A stretch of 64,000 nucleotides of DNA, taken from NCBI GenBank assembly GCA_023437225.1, contig JAEZGS010000020.1:142451-206450 (forward strand), written 5' to 3'. Positions 1 to 7,182 of the stretch are shown piece by piece. The notes beneath the pieces are model-generated. The model searched no databases and was not told the origin of the DNA. It was given only the letters and a program-made list of their open reading frames with translations. Position 1 is the stretch's first letter, and every line of letters starts with the position of its first letter. Made by a program: the position numbers and the translations under genes. Source of the DNA: Bacteroidota bacterium (GTDB lineage: Bacteria > Bacteroidota > Bacteroidia > Chitinophagales > Chitinophagaceae).

Positions 1-282
1 CAATGCCTGTTCGTTTGCTTTGGCAGGATCGTCAGTTTGAACTGATGCATAGTTTATCCAGGTCTGAAGGTTTCTTGACATCGAATGTTGACGGTCTTCG
101 AGCCAGGTTTTTCCACAAAGGTCTTCTTCGGTATAAAAAGGCTGTATTGAAAGGTCATCGTCTGTTCTCCAAACAAGTTTCTTATCAAAGTCTGCACCCT
201 TCAGGTCTTCAATTGCTTTTGCTTTCCAGATATCGCGACTCACCGGTGCGAATTCCGTAAGCAATTTTTTCTTGGTTTCCAT
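1..282 (-). CDS. mutA: Methylmalonyl-CoA mutase small subunit, N-terminal part (runs off the window)
   Basis: The first 94 codons are present, starting at an ATG whose complement is at 280-282, and the frame is open to the window edge. The start METKKKLLTEF followed by W-K-A-K-A-I-E-D-L-K-G-A-D-F and a K-L-V-W element is the typical N-terminus of the Bacteroidota methylmalonyl-CoA mutase small (non-catalytic) subunit. The enzyme interconverts succinyl-CoA and methylmalonyl-CoA; the B12-binding large subunit would be expected further along, outside the window. The context supports the call strongly: epimerase, decarboxylase and the MeaB chaperone are all nearby. It lies 54 bases after the CoA-transferase stop on the same strand, so it may belong to the same operon. 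Confidence 0.85.
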   Translation of the reverse strand, partial: METKKKLLTEFAPVSRDIWKAKAIEDLKGADFDKKLVWRTDDDLSIQPFYTEEDLCGKTWLEDRQHSMSRNLQTWINYASVQTDDPAKANEQAL

Positions 283-307
283 TTTAAAAAGATCTGGGTT
301 CACAATA

Positions 308-323
308 AGGGGCCGAAGCCCCT
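308..323 (-). other. UUCG-capped hairpin between CoA transferase and mutA
   Basis: Read on the minus strand this is AGGGGC-TTCG-GCCCCT, a perfect 6-bp GC-rich stem closed by a C(UUCG)G tetraloop. It sits in the 54-base spacer between two same-strand genes. No T-run follows, so it is not a standard intrinsic terminator. An mRNA processing or stability element, or a weak pause site, fits better. Confidence 0.5.
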
Positions 324-336
324 ATACCATCATCAT

Positions 337-1647
337 TTAACATTCAGCCATCCTCAGATTGTTGAATGTTACATAGCTTGGACCAAAGCGTTCGTGTGCT
401 GAACGTTCCAGCTCTTCGCGTACACTTGGGTGTGCTACGTTGATTAGCGCTTTTGCTCTTTGCGCCAGGTTTTTGCCTTTAAGCTCTGCAACTCCAAACT
501 CGGTAACAACGTATTGTACGTGTGCACGTGTTGTAACAACGCCACCGCCCAATTTCAATGTAGGAGTGATTTTTGAAAGACCCTTTCCTGTCAGCGACTG
601 CACTGCACAAATAGCTTTACCGCCCGGTGACAATACAGCTCCACGCATGAAGTCCATTTGTCCTCCTACACCAGAGAACATACTTGTACCGATGCTATCC
701 GCACAAATTTGTCCTGTAAGATCGATCTCTATAGCAGAGTTAATCGCAATCACTTTTGGATTACGGCGAATGATAGATGTATCATTCACAAATGAAATAT
801 CCATCATCAACACTTCAGGATTGTCATCCATAAAGTCGTAGAGTTTCCGGGAACCCATAGCGAAGCCTGAAACAATTTTATTCGGCAGCACCACTTTTTT
901 AGAACCGTTTACAACACCTTTTTCAATCAATGGCAATATGCCTTCTGAGAACATTTCGGTGTGTACGCCGAGGTTGCGGTGATCATGAAGACAGGTGAGC
1001 ACAGCATTGGGTATACCACCAATGCCCATCTGTAAGGTTGATCCATCCTCGATCATGTTGGCAATATGCTTACCGATCATTGTCTCCTCTTCATTGGGAG
1101 CACCGACGTGCATTTCGTACAGCGGCTCATCCACTTCAACGCAGGCAGCAAACCGGTCAATATGAACAATACCATCGCCCATGGTTCGTGGCATGTGCGG
1201 ATTGATCTGTGCAATGATCGTCTTTGCACTTTCAATTCCACCAGCCACAATGTCAACGGATGTACCGAGTGAACAGTATCCATGTTTATCCGGCGGTGAT
1301 ACGTTTAATAAAACTACATCGAGAGGCATAGTGCCATTTCTGAAGAGATGAGGGATATCACTAAGGAAAACCGGGTTATATTGGGCGCTTCCCATCTGAA
1401 CATACTTGCGCATGTTTCCGCCAATGAAGAAAACATTGGTGCGGAAGCTCTTGTTATATTCCGGTTTTGCATAATCGCAAAATCCTTCCGTATGTATGTG
1501 CACAATCTCTACATCACGTAATTCATCTGCTCGTGCGGTCATGGCTTTCAACAAGGTCTGCGGTGTGGCACAGGCTGCCTGCACCAATACCCTGTCACCT
1601 GACTTGATGAGTTTTACCGCCTCATCTGCGGACATATATCTGGCCAT
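337..1647 (-). CDS. Acetyl-CoA hydrolase / acyl-CoA:CoA transferase family protein
   Basis: A 436-residue member of the class I CoA-transferase family that includes acetyl-CoA hydrolase and 4-hydroxybutyrate or succinyl CoA:acetate transferases. The glycine-rich segment G-I-G-G-I-P-N-A-V lies near residues 208-216 and the motif H-T-E-M-F-S-E-G near 229-236. Its glutamate (about 231) is the expected catalytic residue that forms the glutamyl-CoA thioester. The longer frame begins TTG-ACG-ATG, so the ATG at 1647 is preferred. Following epimerase and decarboxylase subunits, it probably moves CoA between propionyl-, succinyl- or acetyl-CoA and a free acid. The exact acyl substrate cannot be read from sequence. 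Confidence 0.85.
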   Translation of the reverse strand: MARYMSADEAVKLIKSGDRVLVQAACATPQTLLKAMTARADELRDVEIVHIHTEGFCDYAKPEYNKSFRTNVFFIGGNMRKYVQMGSAQYNPVFLSDIPHLFRNGTMPLDVVLLNVSPPDKHGYCSLGTSVDIVAGGIESAKTIIAQINPHMPRTMGDGIVHIDRFAACVEVDEPLYEMHVGAPNEEETMIGKHIANMIEDGSTLQMGIGGIPNAVLTCLHDHRNLGVHTEMFSEGILPLIEKGVVNGSKKVVLPNKIVSGFAMGSRKLYDFMDDNPEVLMMDISFVNDTSIIRRNPKVIAINSAIEIDLTGQICADSIGTSMFSGVGGQMDFMRGAVLSPGGKAICAVQSLTGKGLSKITPTLKLGGGVVTTRAHVQYVVTEFGVAELKGKNLAQRAKALINVAHPSVREELERSAHERFGPSYVTFNNLRMAEC

Positions 1648-1665
1648 CGTCAATCGTTTTGTTTG

Positions 1666-2070
1666 TTACTTTTTTTCACATAATTCAGTTAGCACTCCAA
1701 AGGTTGATTTTGGATGAAGGAATGCAATGTCAAGTCCTTCAGCACCCTTCCGCGGCTTTTCATCTATCAGTTGAATACCTTTTTCTTTGGCTTCGTCCAA
1801 TTGAGATTGAAGTCCGTTCACAGAGAAAGCAATATGATGTATGCCTTCGCCTTTTTTCTCAATGAATTTGCCAATGGGGCCTTCCGGTGATGTACTTTCC
1901 AAAAGCTCGATCTTGGTTTGTCCAACCATGAAAAAAGCGGTCTTGACTTTCTGGTCTGCAACCTCTTCGATCGAATAACATTTTAGTCCGAGTACATCCT
2001 CATAATATCGGATAGCCTCATCGATGTTCTTCACCGCAATACCTATGTGCTCGATGTAGTTTATATTCAT
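1666..2070 (-). CDS. mce: Methylmalonyl-CoA epimerase
   Basis: A 134-residue vicinal-oxygen-chelate fold protein, the usual length for the family. The start I-E-H-I-G-I-A-V supplies the first metal-ligand histidine (H8); the paired histidines of G-I-H-H-I-A-F are at 78-79 and the C-terminal L-T-E-L-C gives E129. It interconverts the R and S forms of methylmalonyl-CoA, linking the mutase to the decarboxylase. Eighteen bases separate it from the CoA-transferase start. Its upstream spacer is made almost wholly of heptamer repeats, so the translation initiation region lies inside a repeat array and shows no clear Shine-Dalgarno sequence. Confidence 0.93.
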   Translation of the reverse strand: MNINYIEHIGIAVKNIDEAIRYYEDVLGLKCYSIEEVADQKVKTAFFMVGQTKIELLESTSPEGPIGKFIEKKGEGIHHIAFSVNGLQSQLDEAKEKGIQLIDEKPRKGAEGLDIAFLHPKSTFGVLTELCEKK

Positions 2071-2071
2071 A

Positions 2072-2156
2072 ATTCAGAGTTCAAAATTCGAAATTCATAA
2101 TTCGTAATTCGTAATTCAGGCTGTCGCCGATTACCGATTACCGATTACCGACTACC
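2072..2156. repeat. Heptamer array: ATTCGTA-type x7 then GATTACC x4
   Basis: Two blocks of exact 7-base period on the plus strand. Block one, 2072-2120, has seven units (attcaga, gttcaaa, attcgaa, attcata, attcgta, attcgta, attcagg). After an 8-base linker, block two, 2129-2156, reads gattacc, gattacc, gattacc, gactacc. The array fills the whole spacer from the mce start codon (2070) to within 5 bases of the small OadG-like gene's stop (2162). A second GATTACC block lies at 51943-51970. Confidence 0.93.
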
Positions 2157-2161
2157 GCTTA

Positions 2162-2284
2162 CTATTTTTCTGCAGGAAAGAACCTGTCAATGATACGAAT
2201 CGATAGATAGAATATTAGCATAAATCCGAAGATACCTGCCATGCCGATACCGGTTATTTGTAATGCTGCATTTACTGGATCCAT
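2162..2284 (-). CDS. OadG-like single-helix sodium-pump subunit, 40 aa
   Basis: A short ATG-started frame of 40 residues ending in TAG, 21 bases downstream of the beta subunit on the same strand. It starts MDPVNAALQI; residues about 5-32 form one hydrophobic helix with the glycine/methionine-rich face (T-G-I-G-M-A-G-I-F-G-F) typical of the membrane anchor of OadG/MmdD gamma-delta subunits of sodium-translocating decarboxylases. A short charged tail follows. The family normally continues into a soluble linker domain. That part is absent here and a linker-like protein is encoded separately at 5057-5341. Confidence 0.7.
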   Translation of the reverse strand: MDPVNAALQITGIGMAGIFGFMLIFYLSIRIIDRFFPAEK

Positions 2285-2305
2285 AGTTATAATTATTTAG
2301 TTTTT

Positions 2306-3454
2306 TTACAATAATAGGGGTACGAGTGCCAGTATCAAACCGCCCGCTACAACGGAACCGATCTGACCGCCAACGTTGGCGCTAACCGCGTGCATGAGCA
2401 GGAAGTTAAATTGATCTTCTTTCTGACCCATGTTGTGAACTACCCTTGCAGACATCGGGAAGGCGGAGATGCCACATGCACCAATCATGGGGTTGATCTT
2501 TTTACCAAGTGGCAGGAATACATTGATAAGTTTAGCGAACATCACTCCACCAAAAGTATCAAATATGAACGCCAGCAATCCAAGCCCAATGATCATCAGG
2601 GTATCCAGGCGAACAAATCTTTCAGCAGTCATCGTACTCGCGATACTGATACCAAGTAAAATGGTAACAAGACTTGCAAGTTCATTTTGTGCAGAAAGAG
2701 ACAATTTATTCAGCACGCCACATTCGCGAATCAGATTTCCAAACATAAGGAAGCCGATGAGTGCAATAGAGGATGGTGCAACGATACCAGCAATTACTGT
2801 TACTGTTATCGGGAAAAGGATCAGGGCTACTTTAGATACGCTTTTAGGACTTCCTTCCATGCGGATCAATCTTTCTTTCTTACTGGTCAACATCCTGATA
2901 ACGGGCGGTTGAATGATGGGCACCAGCGCCATATAGGAGTATGCTGCCACCGAGATCGGTCCAAGCAGGTCCGGTGCAAACCGGGATGATACGAAGATGG
3001 ATGTTGGTCCGTCTGCAGCTCCGATGATTCCAATGGAGGCAGCTTCTTTAAGATCAAAACCAAGAAGGGTAGCGGCGATGATGGTAAAGAAAATACCAAA
3101 CTGCGCTGCTGCTCCGAACAACAACAGGAATGGATTCTTAAATAGTGGTGAAAAGTCGATCATTGCACCAATCGCAATAAAGATGAGCAGCGGAAAAACT
3201 TCGGTAGCGATACCTGCCTCATAGAAAACAGACAGCGCTCCTTCAAGTGCTTTTCCGGTTGCAGGATCGATCTGCGTGATTGCAGAGGTAAGCGGAATGT
3301 TAACGAGCAATGCGCCAAAGCCCATCGGCAATAGCAATGTTGGTTCATATTCTTTGGCGATTGCCAGGTAGATCAGCAAGGCGCCTACCCCCATCATCAC
3401 CAGGTGTTGCCAGGTGATGTTGAACAGTACGGGTAATAATTCCTGAATATTCAT
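2306..3454 (-). CDS. oadB: Sodium-translocating decarboxylase beta subunit
   Basis: A 382-residue polytopic membrane protein of the OadB/GcdB/MmdB family. The segment I-G-A-A-D-G-P-T-S-I-F-V-S near residues 144-156 is the signature re-entrant region; D148 corresponds to the conserved aspartate needed for sodium binding and carboxybiotin decarboxylation. Many hydrophobic helices span the protein and the length is normal. It catalyses decarboxylation of carboxybiotin on the carrier protein coupled to sodium export. The carboxyltransferase, biotin carrier and small subunits in the same strand run complete the pump. TerC lies immediately upstream, 30 bases away. Confidence 0.93.
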   Translation of the reverse strand: MNIQELLPVLFNITWQHLVMMGVGALLIYLAIAKEYEPTLLLPMGFGALLVNIPLTSAITQIDPATGKALEGALSVFYEAGIATEVFPLLIFIAIGAMIDFSPLFKNPFLLLFGAAAQFGIFFTIIAATLLGFDLKEAASIGIIGAADGPTSIFVSSRFAPDLLGPISVAAYSYMALVPIIQPPVIRMLTSKKERLIRMEGSPKSVSKVALILFPITVTVIAGIVAPSSIALIGFLMFGNLIRECGVLNKLSLSAQNELASLVTILLGISIASTMTAERFVRLDTLMIIGLGLLAFIFDTFGGVMFAKLINVFLPLGKKINPMIGACGISAFPMSARVVHNMGQKEDQFNFLLMHAVSANVGGQIGSVVAGGLILALVPLLL

Positions 3455-3484
3455 TTTAATTTTCTTTTTCAGTTATTCATTTAA

Positions 3485-4573
3485 TTATCTGCGGCTTTCA
3501 AGTTCTTCTACTTCTTCTTCCAGTTCTTCTACTTCTTCTTCCAATTCTTCCACTTCCTCTTTCAGATGTTCGATCTCTTTCTTCTCAGCAATGACCATCG
3601 ATAGCAGAATCGATATTGCTAATGTTGAAATAATAACGAGCAGCGAAACCCATGTATGGTTCGAGAAAAATTCTTCCACAACATGAATGGAGGAGAGAAG
3701 CATCTTTGCACCGATGAACAACAGGATGAAGCTCACGCCGTGTTTGAGGAATCTAAACATGCCCATGATTCCTTTGAGGGCAAAGAACAGGGATACAAGA
3801 CCCATCACCGCAAACACATTGGATGTGATCGCAATAAAGTCTTCCTCCTGAGCAGTTAACACATTTGCAGTACCTTCCTTGATCACACCGATGATAGCAG
3901 GTATCGAATCCACAGCGAACAACACATCAGTAGATCCGATCACCAGGAATACAAGAAATATACTGGTGATATGCCATTTACCATTGATCTTATGCATGAA
4001 ATGTGGTGAATCCTTATCGGGATCGATGGGGAACATTTTTGATGCCGACTTGTAAAGGAAATTTCCTTTTGGATCAACCTGGTCATCTTCTGCAGTGAAC
4101 GCCATTTTGTATGCTGTCCACACGAGAATGATTCCAAAGACATAAATGATCCAGTGAAATCTTTGAACAAGCTCCATACCAGCAACGATGAAAAGTATTC
4201 TCAACACGATCGATAACAGGATGCCCAGCTTCAATAATTTCGGCTGGTTCTTTTCGTGCACTGCCATGAGCGAAAAGATCATGATGAACACAAATAGATT
4301 ATCTACTGATAACGAATACTCGGTCAGGTACCCGGATATGAACTTGAACATCATTGTCGAAGCTGTGTTCGCGTTACTGCCAGGATTTTGAGGAAAGAAG
4401 AAATAGATCGCCACGCCAAATGCAAGTGCCAGGCTTATCCAAAGCCCTGTCCAGCGAAGCGATGACTTTACACTGATCTCGCCTTTGCGATGGTTTGTCA
4501 CATACATGTCAACGAAGAACACCGCGAAGAACAACACAATAAAGGCAAGCCAGAAAATAGTAATTGAATCCAT
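3485..4573 (-). CDS. TerC/Alx-family integral membrane protein with acidic coiled-coil tail
   Basis: A 362-residue TerC-family protein with about seven to nine membrane helices. The signature acidic sites are S-V-D-N-L-F-V-F (D91) and V-L-F-A-V-D-S-I-P-A (D222), each within a helix. Family members such as Alx are linked to manganese export and tellurite resistance. Residues about 325-362 form a highly acidic heptad-patterned coiled coil (E-E-L-E-E-E-V repeated), encoded by a 21-base tandem repeat. The gene is inserted between the biotin carrier and the decarboxylase beta subunit with spacers of 22-30 bases, so it should be co-transcribed with the sodium pump. A role in ion balance for the pump is inference. 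Confidence 0.9.
   Translation of the reverse strand: MDSITIFWLAFIVLFFAVFFVDMYVTNHRKGEISVKSSLRWTGLWISLALAFGVAIYFFFPQNPGSNANTASTMMFKFISGYLTEYSLSVDNLFVFIMIFSLMAVHEKNQPKLLKLGILLSIVLRILFIVAGMELVQRFHWIIYVFGIILVWTAYKMAFTAEDDQVDPKGNFLYKSASKMFPIDPDKDSPHFMHKINGKWHITSIFLVFLVIGSTDVLFAVDSIPAIIGVIKEGTANVLTAQEEDFIAITSNVFAVMGLVSLFFALKGIMGMFRFLKHGVSFILLFIGAKMLLSSIHVVEEFFSNHTWVSLLVIISTLAISILLSMVIAEKKEIEHLKEEVEELEEEVEELEEEVEELESRR
3501..3563 (-). repeat. 21-bp tandem repeat (x3) inside the TerC gene
   Basis: Three 21-base units at 3501-3521, 3522-3542 and 3543-3563. The first two are identical and the third has several substitutions. In frame, each unit encodes one coiled-coil heptad of glutamate, leucine and valine. 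Three times seven codons keeps the frame, so unit gain or loss would lengthen or shorten the tail by whole heptads. Confidence 0.85.
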
Positions 4574-4595
4574 TGTTTAGAATTTAAAGGGTGGA

Positions 4596-5033
4596 TCATC
4601 CAATTTCTATCAGCACATTTCCTTCGAGAACAGTATCATTCTTTTGAACAAGTATTGCTTTAACAACACCTTCTTTGTCTGCGTTGATATTGTTTTCCAT
4701 TTTCATTGCTTCGAGGCAGATAACTGTCTGGCCGATTTTCACAGCATCACCAACTTTCACGAAGATGTCCAGAATTTTACCGGGCAATGGAGACTTCAAT
4801 GCGCCCGCAGCGGCCTGGCCGGGACTGGCAGTTCTTGCCGTGGAAGGAGTCGAGTCTGTGGATGGTACCGCTTTAGGTTGTACCAGTGTTGGAGTTTTTG
4901 TTGTTTTGATGGGTTTGTCGATAACAACATCGTATGCAACGCCGTTCACCATTACTTTCGCATTGGTGTCTTCGATGTCAACGATCTCCACATTGTATGC
5001 CTTATCGTTTATCTTAAAATTTAAATTCTTCAT
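4596..5033 (-). CDS. Biotin carboxyl carrier protein of the decarboxylase
   Basis: A 145-residue acyl-CoA (de)carboxylase biotin carrier. The C-terminal biotinyl domain carries the lipoyl/biotin motif C-L-E-A-M-K-M-E with the biotinylated lysine at about residue 111. A Pro/Ala/Thr/Ser-rich flexible linker (about 45-78) precedes it, after an N-terminal beta-rich segment. The ATG at 5033 (MKNLNFKIND) is chosen because it is preceded by an AAAGAA element and gives the usual N-terminus. The longer frame extends only over the intergenic sequence. It shuttles carboxybiotin between the carboxyltransferase (mmdA) and the membrane beta subunit. Confidence 0.92.
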   Translation of the reverse strand: MKNLNFKINDKAYNVEIVDIEDTNAKVMVNGVAYDVVIDKPIKTTKTPTLVQPKAVPSTDSTPSTARTASPGQAAAGALKSPLPGKILDIFVKVGDAVKIGQTVICLEAMKMENNINADKEGVVKAILVQKNDTVLEGNVLIEIG

Positions 5034-5056
5034 TTCTTTAAGTTTCAATTGAATGA

Positions 5057-5341
5057 TTATTTGATCCTTGATCTTAGTCCCGGAATGAACATCGGCTGCT
5101 GACGAAGTCCGTAGATCTTCGAGCTCCACGGTGAATACGGTCTGATAACTTTTTGAATAGTTACCACTGCATTCTCATAATTGCGAAGCTCTTCAACATA
5201 CATGTTCAACGCAAGCGCGATCACTGCAGCTATTTCAGTTTCAGTGTCGGCGGCAGTGGCTGTTTCAAGTGTGTCACCAATCACCACTTTTTCTGCGAGG
5301 TCCTGAGTTACTGTGCGTCTGTTAAAAAAGAATTTCATCAT
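5057..5341 (-). CDS. Small soluble linker-like protein of the sodium-pump operon
   Basis: A 94-residue protein with no membrane helix, encoded between the carboxyltransferase and the biotin carrier. The segment E-I-A-A-V-I-A-L-A-L-N-M-Y (about 36-48) and the later I-Q-K-V-I-R-P-Y-S-P-W-S-S-K resemble the soluble C-terminal part of OadG/MmdD gamma-delta subunits, which binds the carboxyltransferase and holds the complex together. Combined with the separate 40-residue helix gene at 2162, this suggests a subunit encoded in two pieces. Tandem ATGs at 5341 and 5338 are both possible starts. Resemblance was judged by eye and needs a profile search. Confidence 0.7.
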   Translation of the reverse strand: MMKFFFNRRTVTQDLAEKVVIGDTLETATAADTETEIAAVIALALNMYVEELRNYENAVVTIQKVIRPYSPWSSKIYGLRQQPMFIPGLRSRIK

Positions 5342-5349
5342 TACAGATT

Positions 5350-6909
5350 TTAGAGTGGAATGTTACCGTGTTTCTTTGCAGGATTGGTGTCCTTCTTTGT
5401 AGACAAAGCCTGGAAGGCCCGGATCACGCGGAATCGGGTATTCCTTGGAATGATCACATCATCAATGAATCCGTATGAAGCAGCATCGTATGGATTGGCA
5501 AACTTATTCTTATAGTCTTCTTCGAATGTTGCCAAAGCTTTCTGACGTTCTTCAGGATCTGCGATCTCCTGTAGTTTTTTATTATAAAGAATTTCAATTG
5601 CACCTTTTGCACCCATTACGGCGATCTCTGCAGATGGCCATGCGTAATTTATATCTCCGCGCAAATGTTTAGAGCTCATTACATCGTACGCTCCACCGTA
5701 AGCTTTGCGCAAGATCACGGTTACTTTTGGAACTGTTGCCTCACCGTATGCGTACAAAAGTTTTGCACCATGAATGATGATTCCACCATATTCCTGTGCT
5801 GTACCTGGTAAGAAGCCGGGCACGTCTACGAGTGTAAGGATAGGGATGTTGAAAGCATCACAAAAGCGAACAAAACGCGCAGCCTTCCGCGATGCATTGT
5901 TATCCAGCACACCGGCGAGAAAGTTCGGTTGGTTCGCAACAATACCTACAGATCGACCATCAAACCTTGCAAAACCTGTAACAATGTTTGGAGCGTAGTG
6001 CTGTGCAACTTCCATGAATTCTTTTTCATCAGCGATTGCATGGATGATCTCCTTAACATCGTAAGGCTTGTTAGGATTATCAGGAATTATGTGATTCAGC
6101 TCTTCTTCAAGTCTGTCGATAGGATCCGTAGTTGGAACAAATGGAGCTTCTTCCAGGTTATTTTGAGGAAGATAACTGAGAAGTTTTCTCAAAAGAAGTA
6201 TTCCTTCCTGTTCGTTTTCAGCAACAAAATGCGATACTCCTGACTTACTGTTATGTACCATTGCACCGCCAAGTTGCTCGTCTGTGACAACTTCACCAGT
6301 TACCGTTTGAACTACTTTTGGACCTGTAACAAACATGTAGCTGTTTGTTTTAGACATTACGATCCAATCGGTCAATGCGGGGCTATAAACAGCACCGCCG
6401 GCGCATGGTCCGAAGATGGCCGACAATTGCGGAATAACTCCTGATGCCAGGATATTCCTTTCGAAGATTTCCGCATAACCTGCAAGGCTTTGGACACCTT
6501 CCTGGATGCGGGCTCCGCCGGAGTCGTTAATTCCAATAACCGGTGCACCCATCTTCATCGCCTGGTCCATCACTTTGCAGATCTTCTTAGCAAACATTTC
6601 GCTGAGCGATCCTCCAAACACTGTAAAGTCCTGGGAAAAGACATAAACAAGGCGACCATCGATAGTACCATATCCTGTAATAACACCATCGCTCATATAC
6701 TTCTCTTTGTCAATACCAAAGTCGTGACATCGATGCGATACAAACATGTCGAACTCTTCAAAACTTCCTTCATCGAGGAGCAGGTCGATACGTTCACGTG
6801 CAGTGAGTTTTCCTTTTTTGTGCTGGGCGTCGATTCTTTTCTGACCGCCACCGAGTTTTGCGACTTCTCTTTTGTCGAGTAGTTGCTTGATTTTCTGTTC
6901 TTCTATCAT
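5350..6909 (-). CDS. mmdA: Methylmalonyl/propionyl-CoA (de)carboxylase carboxyltransferase subunit
   Basis: A 519-residue biotin-dependent carboxyltransferase of the PccB/MmdA family at its usual length. Two crotonase-like halves are visible: G-I-N-D-S-G-G-A-R-I-Q-E-G near 125-137 with G-P-C-A-G-G-A-V-Y near 168-176, and in the C-terminal half F-L-P-G-T with Y-G-G-A-Y-D-V-M. It transfers the carboxyl group of methylmalonyl-CoA to biotin on the carrier protein. The sodium-pump beta subunit nearby and the lack of a biotin carboxylase favour decarboxylase over carboxylase. It is the first gene of the minus-strand run, and a terminator-like hairpin lies only 26 bases upstream of its ATG. Confidence 0.93.
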   Translation of the reverse strand: MIEEQKIKQLLDKREVAKLGGGQKRIDAQHKKGKLTARERIDLLLDEGSFEEFDMFVSHRCHDFGIDKEKYMSDGVITGYGTIDGRLVYVFSQDFTVFGGSLSEMFAKKICKVMDQAMKMGAPVIGINDSGGARIQEGVQSLAGYAEIFERNILASGVIPQLSAIFGPCAGGAVYSPALTDWIVMSKTNSYMFVTGPKVVQTVTGEVVTDEQLGGAMVHNSKSGVSHFVAENEQEGILLLRKLLSYLPQNNLEEAPFVPTTDPIDRLEEELNHIIPDNPNKPYDVKEIIHAIADEKEFMEVAQHYAPNIVTGFARFDGRSVGIVANQPNFLAGVLDNNASRKAARFVRFCDAFNIPILTLVDVPGFLPGTAQEYGGIIIHGAKLLYAYGEATVPKVTVILRKAYGGAYDVMSSKHLRGDINYAWPSAEIAVMGAKGAIEILYNKKLQEIADPEERQKALATFEEDYKNKFANPYDAASYGFIDDVIIPRNTRFRVIRAFQALSTKKDTNPAKKHGNIPL

Positions 6910-6933
6910 ACGGCTAAGTATTAGTAGTATTTA

Positions 6934-6965
6934 ATAAAAAAAATATCAGTGTAACCACTGATATT
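6934..6965 (-). terminator. Intrinsic-terminator-like hairpin just upstream of mmdA
   Basis: Read on the minus strand: AATATCAGTG, loop GTTA, CACTGATATT, then a T-run. The perfect 10-bp inverted repeat occupies 6942-6951 and 6956-6965, and the T-tract is at 6936-6941. It has hairpin-plus-U-tract geometry in the minus direction only. As it precedes the first gene of the operon, it may be a leader attenuator, or it may block antisense read-through from the response-regulator gene at 8184-8609. The same palindrome could also serve as an operator. Confidence 0.6.
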
Positions 6966-7182
6966 CCGATTTGAGTTGAATATTTTATTTGAGATGCCCT
7001 GTTTTAAAGGCTGAGTAAAAATTGGTATGGCAACATCGCACTTCAATTGTTATTACTTTTGATTCGTAAATGAAGTGTAGCTGTAAAATGAGTGGCTCTC
7101 GTGAAAAAGCGTATAAACTTACGCCACATCCTTCGTATCGATCACTGACTATTATCATGTAATAAATAAACTTTTATCATAG

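Noticed and set aside
3..260. Open 85-residue frame on the plus strand
   Set aside because: It is antisense to the clearly recognisable N-terminus of methylmalonyl-CoA mutase small subunit.
2072..2156. CRISPR-like array
   Set aside because: Units are 7 bases with no spacers, and no cas genes are present in the window.
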